DNA of 64,000 nt, from positions 1 to 64,000 of the forward strand of contig NZ_JACJRU010000039.1 of assembly GCF_014697425.1 (NCBI RefSeq), in the 5' to 3' direction. Shown here piece after piece: positions 17,166-23,550 of this stretch. A model generated the notes under the pieces. The model did not search any database. It saw only the letters and a program-made list of their open reading frames with translations, and was not told the DNA's origin. The stretch comes from Nostoc sp. FACHB-110. GTDB lineage: Bacteria; Cyanobacteriota; Cyanobacteriia; Cyanobacteriales; Nostocaceae. The position numbers and the translations under genes are program-made. Position 1 is the first letter of the stretch; each line of letters starts with the position of its first letter.

Positions 17166-17356
17166 ACAGGCGATCGCTCTAGAAATTTTTACGTTACAAT
17201 CGCTCATCATGATAAACAGGCGATCGTTAACCGTGTCATCATAGAATCAGCGCTCGCTTTTGGGAATATGGAGTGCGTTAGCGCAGCTTACCGTAGGTAT
17301 CGCTCATTTTGACAAACAGGCGATCGCATCTGAGAATGTGGAGTGCGATCGCTTTT
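17166..17356. repeat. HIP1-rich dispersed repeat block B
   Basis: The block contains AGGCGATCGTTAACCGTG, TCATCATAGAATCAGCGCTC, GGAGTGCGTTAGCGCAGCTT, ACCGTAGGTATCGCTCAT and finally AGGCGATCGCATCTGAGAAT. The last unit (ATCTGAGAATGTGGAGTGCG) recurs exactly in block D. It lies between the convergent hicAB and brnTA pairs and ends a few bases from the brnA stop. Confidence 0.7.
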
Positions 17357-17363
17357 ATTGCTT

Positions 17364-17564
17364 TTACTGAATACTTTCAATTAATTTAATATTATTTCTC
17401 AACCATTCATTGACTAAAATTTGCACATCAATATTTTTCTCTTGAGCAATTTTCTTGAAAAAATCATCAACATCTGGTTCAAGGTAAATCGGATAATGAA
17501 ACGTTGCATCAGGATGATAAAACTTTCCTTGTTCAGCTTGTGAAAAATCATATTCAGATTTCAT
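17364..17564 (-). CDS. brnA: BrnA-type antitoxin
   Basis: A 66-residue protein: MKSEYDFSQAEQGKFYHPDA, then PIYLEPDVDDFFKKIAQEKN and a C-terminal helix VNEWLRNNIKLIESI. The sequence resembles ribbon-helix-helix antitoxins that accompany BrnT. The start overlaps the toxin stop by four bases. It should bind BrnT and the operator through its RHH fold; the RHH residues I can see are the beta-strand FHYPIYL and the following helices. Confidence 0.8.
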   Translation of the reverse strand: MKSEYDFSQAEQGKFYHPDATFHYPIYLEPDVDDFFKKIAQEKNIDVQILVNEWLRNNIKLIESIQ

Positions 17565-17860
17565 AGTTTTCTGTCTTGATAATACTGCTGTTCATTAAAA
17601 CTTGCTTTCCGTGCTGAAATAATACGAATCACGCAGGAATCTTCATCTGTTTGTTCAAAAGTATGAATAACAACCCTTAAAATACCCGTTTCATCTAAAC
17701 CTAGAGTAATCCATCTGTCCTCATAATCACTATGTTCCTCATCATATAAACTTAATTGATATTGATCACGAAAAACAGTTGAGGCTAAACGAAAATTGAG
17801 TTGATGTTTACTAATATTTTGTTTTTCTTTGGCTGGATTCCAATCAAAATTATAACGCAA
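17561..17860 (-). CDS. brnT: BrnT-type toxin
   Basis: A 99-residue RelE-fold ribonuclease toxin. The family pattern begins FDWNPAKEKQNISKHQLNF with the conserved W-x-x-x-K-x-x-x-N-x-x-K-H core, then YEDRWITLGLDETGILRVVI and the C-terminal VIRIISARKASFNEQQYY, which includes the conserved ISARKA. It is upstream of and overlapping brnA, the standard brnTA order. The module is intact. Confidence 0.9.
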   Translation of the reverse strand: MRYNFDWNPAKEKQNISKHQLNFRLASTVFRDQYQLSLYDEEHSDYEDRWITLGLDETGILRVVIHTFEQTDEDSCVIRIISARKASFNEQQYYQDRKL

Positions 17861-17940
17861 ATTTATAACCTAAAGAAGATTAAATAACTTGGCATCATAA
17901 TTATACAATAATGTTATAGTTTGACAGTATTAAAGGTAGC

Positions 17941-18110
17941 ATACTGTCGGTATCCCTCATTGTGATCAACAGGCATTAGCAAAGTTTACCGGAGGTATCG
18001 CTAACCGTGTGATCGTAGAATTAGCGATCGCGTTTAGTAATTTGGAGTGAGATCGCGCATGATAGCAAACACGCGATGCTAACCGTGTCATCATAGAACC
18101 AGCGATCGCT
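17941..18110. repeat. HIP1-rich dispersed repeat block C
   Basis: A more degraded copy: AGGCATTAGCAAAGTTTACC, GGAGGTATCGCTAACCGTG, GTAGAATTAGCGATCGC, TTTGGAGTGAGATCGCGC and CGATGCTAACCGTGTCATC, then AGAACCAGCGATCGCT. It runs into the vapC 3' end: the vapC stop codon (18109-18111) overlaps the last HIP1 site. Confidence 0.6.
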
Positions 18111-18552
18111 ATACTATCAATTGCTCTAACACTAACACTGATAACCCTGGCAACGAAGGTAAACGCGCGTCATTCGTCACAAAAAATGATGCACCTTCAC
18201 GAATAGCAGTAGCGATTTGAATAGCATCTGGCGTTCTTAAGTTGTTACTTGCTCTTAATTGTGCAGCAGTTTCAGCTATATCTGGCAAAACTTCGATAGT
18301 CATCAACCCTTGGGAGTTGAACAATATATCACGATATTGTTGAGCTAATATTGTGTTTCCTTGTCGTAATGGGTGAACTAACACTTCCGTAATCGTCAGA
18401 ACTGAAGTTACAACCCTAAATTCACCACGAAACATTGATTCAAAGAAAGCATCTGTAAAATGCAAATAATTAGGATTTTCTTCAATAAAATAAATCAGTG
18501 GTGCAGTATCCAAGCCGACAATTTGCCCCTGTAACTGTGCTAACCATTCCAT
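18109..18552 (-). CDS. VapC-type PIN-domain ribonuclease toxin
   Basis: A 147-residue PIN-domain protein. Acidic residues of the metal site are visible in VGLDTAPLIYFIEENP (Asp about residue 15), TITEVLVHP (Glu about 56), NNLRTPDAIQIATAI (Asp about 108) and FFVTNDARL (Asp about 127). Known VapC toxins cleave tRNA or rRNA. Its start overlaps the upstream antitoxin by 13 bases. It is distinct in sequence from the disrupted PIN gene at 9528-10081. The stop codon lies in a HIP1 site of repeat block C, so its last residues may have been set by the repeat. Confidence 0.88.
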   Translation of the reverse strand: MEWLAQLQGQIVGLDTAPLIYFIEENPNYLHFTDAFFESMFRGEFRVVTSVLTITEVLVHPLRQGNTILAQQYRDILFNSQGLMTIEVLPDIAETAAQLRASNNLRTPDAIQIATAIREGASFFVTNDARLPSLPGLSVLVLEQLIV

Positions 18553-18761
18553 GAATCGCGTTCCTGATTAACATATTCTTGAGCATCAATACCATTCCAG
18601 ATTTCTTTACCCAACCCACGCAATTCTAAAATGCTACGCTTTGGTTTAGATATCATTGTCACCTGTTGACGAATTAAGCTGGATAAATCTTCAATTAAGC
18701 GTATTTGTTCTTCAGGAGTTAAAGTTTGAGCTTGTTGTAATACTTCTTGATAGCTAGACAT
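18540..18761 (-). CDS. VapB-like antitoxin
   Basis: A 73-residue protein beginning MSSYQEVLQQAQTLTPEEQI, then RLIEDLSSLIRQQV and the tail SILELRGLGKEIWNG. The C-terminus with LxGLGKEIW and a D-x-x-x-Y-V-x-x-E-R motif (IDAQEYVNQERDSW) is common in small antitoxins paired with PIN toxins in cyanobacteria. It is translationally coupled to the toxin. Confidence 0.8.
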   Translation of the reverse strand: MSSYQEVLQQAQTLTPEEQIRLIEDLSSLIRQQVTMISKPKRSILELRGLGKEIWNGIDAQEYVNQERDSWNG

Positions 18762-18845
18762 AAAATTTATAACTATAATTTTTTGACTCTAGGTTTAGTA
18801 TACAAAGAATTACTTTTTACTTTTATATATTTTACAAACAGAAAG

Positions 18846-18932
18846 ACAGGCGTTAGGGAAGCTTATCGGAGGTATCGCTAACCGGTCATCATAGGATCAG
18901 CGATCGCATCTGAGAATGTGGAGTGCGATCGT
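18846..18932. repeat. HIP1-rich dispersed repeat block D
   Basis: It contains AGGCGTTAGGGAAGCTTATC, GGAGGTATCGCTAACCGG, TCATCATAGGATCAGCGATC and ATCTGAGAATGTGGAGTGCG. It fills the gap between the PIN toxin-antitoxin pair and xisH. Confidence 0.65.
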
Positions 18933-18977
18933 CTGCACAATTAGTATAATTTATCTAGCCTAGATGACCAGAAAGAA

Positions 18978-19394
18978 ATGCCTGCTAAGGACATATACCA
19001 TGATGCTGTTAAAAATGCCTTAATTAAAGATGGCTGGACAATTACGGCTGATCCTTACTTTTTGCAGTATCAAGATGCAGAACTTTACGCTGATTTATTT
19101 GCAGAGAAAGCGTTACTAGCCGAACAAGAAGGACGAAAAATAGTTGTTGAAGTCAAAAGCTTCATTAGTCCTTCTCTGATGAAAGATTTTCAAAATGCTC
19201 TAGGTCAATATATTTTATACCGCGACATCTTGCAATTAGCAAATAAAAAATATGACATATATCTAGCCATTAGAGATACAATCTTTGAAACTTTTTTTCA
19301 ACGAAAATCTATTCAAGCAGTTGTAAAACTTCATCAGATTAAACTTATTGTTTTTAACAATGAAAGAGAGGAAATTAATTTATGGACAAATTAG
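18978..19394 (+). CDS. xisH: XisH family protein
   Basis: A 138-residue protein matching the fdxN-element excision controlling factor XisH. It shows MPAKDIYHDAVKNALIKDGW, ITADPYFLQY, GRKIVVEVKSFISPSLMKDF and YDIYLAIRDTIFETFF. The D/E...EVKSF arrangement is that of a restriction-endonuclease-like fold. In Anabaena, XisH and XisI are needed with XisF to excise the fdxN element. Most genomes carry many xisHI pairs far from any excision element, and here too none is seen. The coding end overlaps xisI by 13 bases. Confidence 0.92.
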   Translation: MPAKDIYHDAVKNALIKDGWTITADPYFLQYQDAELYADLFAEKALLAEQEGRKIVVEVKSFISPSLMKDFQNALGQYILYRDILQLANKKYDIYLAIRDTIFETFFQRKSIQAVVKLHQIKLIVFNNEREEINLWTN

Positions 19395-19723
19395 GAGAAT
19401 ATCGTAAGTTAATTAAACAAGTGCTTACTGAATATGATAATTTATCTCGCAAATCACCTGAGACTAATTACGAGACTTGTTTAGCATTTGATGACAATCA
19501 TGATAATTATCTCTGGTTAGCTGTAGACTGGCAAGGCAGCAAAAGAATTAAATATACTTATGTTCATGTTCGCATTAAAAATGAAAAAATTTATATAGAG
19601 GAAGATTATACAGAAGAGGGAATAGCAACTGAATTAATGAGATTAGGTGTAACTAACAATGATATTGTGCTTGCTTTTCATCCTCCCGATGTAAGGAAAT
19701 TTACAGATTTTGCAACAGCTTAA
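19382..19723 (+). CDS. xisI: XisI family protein
   Basis: A 113-residue protein with the XisI pattern: YRKLIKQVLTEYDNL, CLAFDDNHDNYLWLAVDWQG, KRIKYTYVHVRIKNEKIYIE and the C-terminal GIATELMRLGVTNNDIVLAF followed by HPPDVRK. It forms a tight two-gene unit with xisH. In the known system it is an accessory of site-specific excision. In a toxin-antitoxin-rich island such as this, an addiction-like role for XisH/XisI has been suggested by context only. Confidence 0.93.
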   Translation: MDKLGEYRKLIKQVLTEYDNLSRKSPETNYETCLAFDDNHDNYLWLAVDWQGSKRIKYTYVHVRIKNEKIYIEEDYTEEGIATELMRLGVTNNDIVLAFHPPDVRKFTDFATA

Positions 19724-19742
19724 TCAATTGTTAGATTTTTAT

Positions 19743-19804
19743 ACAGGCGATCGCGTTTAGGAATGTGGAGTGCGATGGGCTACGCCCCGCCGTCGGCGAT
19801 CGCT
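19743..19804. repeat. HIP1-rich dispersed repeat block E
   Basis: A short block: AGGCGATCGCGTTTAGGAAT, GTGGAGTGCGATGGGC, then TACGCCCCGCCGTCGGCG and a final GATCGCT. It is the first part of the 477-base gap between xisI and the Uma2 gene. Confidence 0.55.
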
Positions 19805-19862
19805 AGTTCTCCCTTAAGCTATACAATAATTATTAATATGTAATTTGCTAGAAAAATTTTGA

Positions 19863-20018
19863 CGTATCATACTTTTCTATTCAGAAGATGAAAAGGATGC
19901 GCTAAATAACTTCTTTGAATTATTTGAGCAATTCTGTAACGCTGAAAGTTCTACAAGAGAGGAAATTAAGCCAGAAATAGAGATTGAATCAAATTCACAA
20001 TTAGAGGCTTTAGCTTAG
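19863..20018 (+). pseudogene. Short open remnant ending in TAG
   Basis: A 52-codon open stretch with no start codon, directly preceded by TGA. It encodes LFYSEDEKDALNNFFELFEQ, then an acidic tail ending SNSQLEALA. The composition is protein-like and the position, between repeat blocks E and F, suggests a relic of another small module. The family is not recognised. Confidence 0.3.
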
Positions 20019-20039
20019 TTTATCTTGAGGAATGTGAAG

Positions 20040-20120
20040 GAGGCGATCGCTTATCAAGATAAACAAGCGTTAGCGAATCTTAGCGGATGTATCGGGTTTG
20101 GAATTATGGAGTGCGCTCAT
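20040..20120. repeat. HIP1-rich dispersed repeat block F
   Basis: It contains AGGCGATCGCTTATCAAG, ATAAACAAGCGTTAGCGAAT, CTTAGCGGATGTATCGGG and ATTATGGAGTGCGCTCAT. It is the most diverged of the seven blocks and lies upstream of the Uma2 gene. Confidence 0.5.
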
Positions 20121-20200
20121 TGCCCAAGGGGTAATGAAATATAGAATAGTATCTAAGGTAGTTAAATTTGCGGCTTTAATATTCAATCTGGAATATCGCT

Positions 20201-20776
20201 ATGAATGCTTTCACCGTCAATCTCAAACCAGTATTGGAACTGACAGATGAGCAATTTTTTAATCTATGTCAAGCAAATCGGGACTTGAAGTTTGAACGCA
20301 GCGCAAATGGAGAATTAATAATTATGCCACCTACGGGGGGAGAAACAGGGAATAAAAATGCGAGAATTACTCAACAAGTAATGAATTGGACTGATGCTGA
20401 TGGTACTGGCATCGCTTTTGATTCTTCAACTTGCTTTAAATTTCCTAATGGTGCGGATCGTTCTCCTGATGCTGCTTGGATAAAGTTAGAAAGATGGAAT
20501 ACTTTAACAGATGAACAAAAGGAAAAGTTCCCTCCTATTTGTCCTGATTTTGTCATTGAGTTACTTTCCCCTAGTGATAGTTTGAAAGTTGCACAGGAAA
20601 AAATGAGGGAATATATAAATAATGGGGTACAGTTAGGTTTATTAATCAACCGTAAATCTCGTCAGGTAGAAATTTATAGACAAGGTATAGAAATTGAGGT
20701 TTTGGAATCTCCTGCTACAGTATCAGGGAAAGATGTATTAAATGGTTTTGTGTTGAATTTAGAAAGGATTTGGTAA
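20201..20776 (+). CDS. Uma2 family (DUF820) PD-(D/E)xK nuclease-like protein
   Basis: A 191-residue member of the Uma2/DUF820 family, hugely expanded in cyanobacteria. It shows ELTDEQFFNLCQANRDLKFE, ELIIMPPTGGETGNKNARI, and a nuclease-like core with RSPDAAWIKLERW (Asp about residue 91), PDFVIELLSPSDSLKVAQEK (Glu about 119) and LINRKSRQVEIYR. These are the acidic/Lys positions of a PD-(D/E)xK fold. A DNA-cleaving role is inferred; the biological function of the family is not known. The gene is single, flanked by repeat blocks F and G. Confidence 0.92.
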   Translation: MNAFTVNLKPVLELTDEQFFNLCQANRDLKFERSANGELIIMPPTGGETGNKNARITQQVMNWTDADGTGIAFDSSTCFKFPNGADRSPDAAWIKLERWNTLTDEQKEKFPPICPDFVIELLSPSDSLKVAQEKMREYINNGVQLGLLINRKSRQVEIYRQGIEIEVLESPATVSGKDVLNGFVLNLERIW

Positions 20777-20799
20777 TTTAATTTTATGCTCTCAATTTA

Positions 20800-20886
20800 G
20801 CTTACCGTAGGCGATCGCATTTGGGAATGTGGAGTGCGTTAGCGCAGCTTGCCGTAGGTATCGCTCATTATGACAAACAAGCGATG
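20800..20886. repeat. HIP1-rich dispersed repeat block G
   Basis: AGGCGATCGCATTTGGGAAT, GTGGAGTGCGTTAGCGCAGC, TTGCCGTAGGTATCGCTCAT and ATGACAAACAAGCGATG follow the Uma2 stop codon. It is the last block, marking the right end of the island before the GGDEF gene. Confidence 0.65.
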
Positions 20887-21039
20887 TTTATAGGCTGTAG
20901 ATATTAGCTAGCATTACCATGAATGCTTGAACAGTAAATCTGCAATCAGTCTGAGAAGATTTAAAAGTTATCATGACATTAAGAGACGCAAAATCTCGCG
21001 CCTCTCAAGTATTTTTCCTAATGCACATATCTATTGTCT

Positions 21040-22050
21040 TTATGAAGAAACAGCCTTGAGATGTGAAAAAGGAGAGTAGTTACAACCAACAGCTTGGTTA
21101 CGCCCAGATGCTTTAGCATCTAAAAGACATTGATCGGCGCGATTGAGTAAGCTAAAACCTTTATCGTCATCTTCTGATTGTAGACTGGCAACACCTAAAC
21201 TAATTGTAACAGGAATGGTTAGGCTTTCGTTAATTGCAAATGGTTGTTCACCTACTATGCGATTTAGACGTTCTGCAACTATCATCGCCTCATCACCAGT
21301 AGTGTTTGTTAACACTACTACAAATTCTTCACCACCAAACCGAAATGGAGTGTCTTTGGAACGTAGGTTATGTCGCAAACGATGAGATAATAATTGTAAA
21401 AGCCGATCGCCTACTAAATGTCCATAGGTATCGTTAACTTTTTTAAAATAATCGACATCTAGAATAATTAAACTTAAGGGGCTGTTTTGATGACGAGATT
21501 TTTTAATTTGTCTTGGTAAGTCCCATTCTAAAGCCCGCCGGTTACTAATTTCGGTTAAAGAATCAGCTAATGCGATCGCAGACAATAAATCATTTGTCCG
21601 CATTAAATCACGATACTTTTGCGCTTTCCTTAAACCTACGCTTAATTGGGCTAATATTAACTGATGTTGTGCATTAACATCAGTTAAATTTTTTACCAGT
21701 GGTTGCCAAATATAAGCATCAGCACCTTGTCTGAGTGCAGTAGCCGTCATTTCCCATTTCCTTCCCAAATCCTGCCTACTTTTGGTAGCAAGCTGGTAAG
21801 CACGATCTTCAAAAAGGATACAGTATACCCAAGATAGTTGTGGTTGGCTCTTTAACCAACTACACAACTCGATACTGTCATCTAAGCTGGCTTGTATAAA
21901 TATTACATCTGGTGGATTAATTTGGATATTTGATACAGCCTGATGAAAATCAGCTATAACTTCTACACTAAAAGTTGTTGTATCAAGGATCTGATCGGGA
22001 AGTGTAGTCAAAAATTGTTTACTTCCAAAGACCAGAATAGAAATATTCAT
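21040..22050 (-). CDS. Diguanylate cyclase with N-terminal receiver-like domain
   Basis: A 336-residue protein predicted to make cyclic di-GMP from two GTP. The GGDEF domain occupies about residues 160-325. DSLTEISNRRALEWDLPRQI marks its start, DVDYFKKVNDTYGHLVGD is the metal/nucleotide segment, and the signature appears as GGEEF in RFGGEEFVVVL, an active-type sequence. NRADQCLLDAKASGRNQ is the end. No upstream RxxD inhibitory site is evident in the segment before GGEEF (RSKDTPFRFGGEEF contains RSKD, so an I-site is possible). Residues 1-125 resemble a response-regulator fold (PDVIFIQASLDDSIELCSWL) without a convincing phospho-acceptor Asp. There is no membrane segment. The gene is single. 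Confidence 0.9.
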   Translation of the reverse strand: MNISILVFGSKQFLTTLPDQILDTTTFSVEVIADFHQAVSNIQINPPDVIFIQASLDDSIELCSWLKSQPQLSWVYCILFEDRAYQLATKSRQDLGRKWEMTATALRQGADAYIWQPLVKNLTDVNAQHQLILAQLSVGLRKAQKYRDLMRTNDLLSAIALADSLTEISNRRALEWDLPRQIKKSRHQNSPLSLIILDVDYFKKVNDTYGHLVGDRLLQLLSHRLRHNLRSKDTPFRFGGEEFVVVLTNTTGDEAMIVAERLNRIVGEQPFAINESLTIPVTISLGVASLQSEDDDKGFSLLNRADQCLLDAKASGRNQAVGCNYSPFSHLKAVSS

Positions 22051-22730
22051 TGTTGTGCTTGCTGCCTTATTTTAAAAGAATAGTCCCTGTTATTTTTCCA
22101 AAATAATAAGTCTGTCAGTATTTTCTTTATAAGGATATCTCCTTATATTTGATAGTCTTAACTTTAAATAAAGAAGAAGCTGCTAATTTTAATATCATCT
22201 TAATACTAACCCTGAATACAACCCGTAAACTCTCTGGTGCTAATCATTACTGTCCGTCTTGATACATTTTTTTTAAAACAGTAGAAATACTGAATTTATC
22301 TTTGCCTATAAATATATAACTGTAGTTTCCAGGTATTAGTTAACAGCTAAGATTATTCCACTGAAATAACTATATTAATTCTGGTTATAACTAAACATTT
22401 TTTGCTTTCTACAATATTTAAAAAAATATAAAATTTTTACAACATCAGTAAAAACCGATGTATCTACAAAGAATGTCGCAATGTTGTATATAACTAGTTA
22501 AATCAGCATTTTCTTTGGCTAGTAAAGACTTTAAGCACAACATGCCCAAGACTTTACCAATCCAGTCGGTCATAAATAATCAGCAAGCACTTTTGCGGAA
22601 TGAGTTTTTCAGAGGTTATTTAATTGGAAATTAGTTTTTTAAAAAAATGCAAACTTCCTAGTCAATCTACACAAGAATTTCATAAAAGAATTTTGCACTA
22701 CTGTATATGTCTCAGTTTTTTTATGGCAAA
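22051..22730. other. Long AT-rich intergenic region
   Basis: About 680 bases between the GGDEF gene and the terminator of the metal-binding protein, AT-rich with many homopolymer runs. A 30-codon ATG frame at 22542-22634 has no family character or ribosome-binding site I trust. No tRNA or riboswitch is seen. It must include the GGDEF promoter. Confidence 0.4.
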
Positions 22731-22751
22731 TCCGCCTGAGAAACAGGCGGA
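22731..22751 (-). terminator. Hairpin terminator after the heavy-metal-binding gene
   Basis: On the reverse strand TCCGCCTG and CAGGCGGA form an 8-bp GC-rich stem with a 5-base loop, followed by ATTTGCC. It lies 70 bases past the stop codon of the HMA gene. The T-run is weak, so efficiency is uncertain. Confidence 0.5.
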
Positions 22752-22773
22752 AAGTCTATCATGAAATCCAGAA

Positions 22774-22791
22774 ATGTAGATATATCTACAT
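22774..22791. promoter_or_regulatory. Perfect 18-bp palindrome
   Basis: ATGTAGATATATCTACAT is a perfect palindrome just 3' of the HMA-domain gene. Such symmetry is typical of a dimeric regulator's operator or a cruciform. Because it lies downstream of the HMA gene, it could instead serve RNA processing. Confidence 0.35.
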
Positions 22792-22820
22792 CTAAAAAAA
22801 TTGTTAAAATTTAATTTGGA

Positions 22821-23021
22821 TTAATATCCTGCAATTTCATAACCAGATGCCACAATTACTTGTTTAATTGATTCTTCTGAAGCTGTGGATTCTACGGTGA
22901 CAGTTTTGTCTTTCACGTTAACTTCAACTTGAGCATCTGGTTCCATCACATGAATAGATTCGGTAATCTTCTCTGCACAACCATCACAAGCAATATTAGG
23001 AACTTTGAGTTTTAATGCCAT
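22821..23021 (-). CDS. Heavy-metal-associated (HMA) domain protein, likely copper chaperone
   Basis: A 66-residue single HMA domain. The metal site is NIACDGCAEKI (Cys at residues 12 and 15 in the CxxC motif), in the ferredoxin-like beta-alpha-beta fold with VEVNVKDKTVTVES and IKQVIVASGYEIAGY. It resembles Atx1/CopZ-type chaperones that deliver Cu+ to P-type ATPases such as CtaA/PacS in cyanobacteria. The family methionine before the first Cys is replaced (IAC rather than MxC). No ATPase gene is adjacent, so the partner is unknown. Confidence 0.88.
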   Translation of the reverse strand: MALKLKVPNIACDGCAEKITESIHVMEPDAQVEVNVKDKTVTVESTASEESIKQVIVASGYEIAGY

Positions 23022-23550
23022 TACTTACCTCAGGAAATCAACTTTAATGCTAGCTTTACAAATAGATGTTATTTATTCGGAGAGCGATCGCACATCTGGC
23101 TAAAGTGAGGTAGTAATATTACTTACATAGGCATAGATCAAAAGCGTATAAATATGGTTGTCAGTAAAAATTACTAGTAACAAGACCACACAAAATGCAA
23201 AAATTAAGATGAATAGAGGAAGTAGAGAGTAGGGAGTGGAAAGTCGTGCTAACAGAGATCCAGACTTAGTTGCAAGTTTTGAGTAGATTGGTATCTAGCT
23301 GGAAGAACGCAGAAGCTGGAAAATAAACACATCATCCTTACTCTTGAATGAATTTCCTGGTGTGAGTAGTTGATGACGGCAGTAGTAGATACAGGTTCCA
23401 AAAATAGCTACCCTATGGTATATGTGTCGTCTTGTGCGGCATACTTCATCAAATCAAAGGATGAAAGCTGAAATTAATACTACCCTTTAGGAAGTGACCC
23501 CAAGGGTGTCTCAATACTTCACACTTGATAATTCATTATTCATTTCACCC
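23022..23550. other. Intergenic region before alaS
   Basis: No gene seen. It contains a HIP1-like GAGCGATCGCAC near 23082-23093, a GTAGAGAGTAGGGAGTGGA low-complexity tract near 23221-23239, and the divergent promoters of the HMA gene and alaS. An in-frame GTG at 23494 extends the alaS reading frame, but that segment (residues TPRVSQYFTLDNS) has no similarity to AlaRS. Confidence 0.4.

Noticed and set aside
18978..19723. Excision element (fdxN-like) associated with xisHI
   Set aside because: No recombinase gene or flanking direct-repeat attachment sites are visible around the pair; standalone xisHI pairs are common.
16491..20886. CRISPR array from the regularly recurring HIP1-rich blocks
   Set aside because: Blocks differ in length and content, are separated by genes rather than short unique spacers, and no cas genes are present.
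22542..22634. 30-codon frame in the long AT-rich gap
   Set aside because: It has no ribosome-binding site or family character, and length is within chance expectation.
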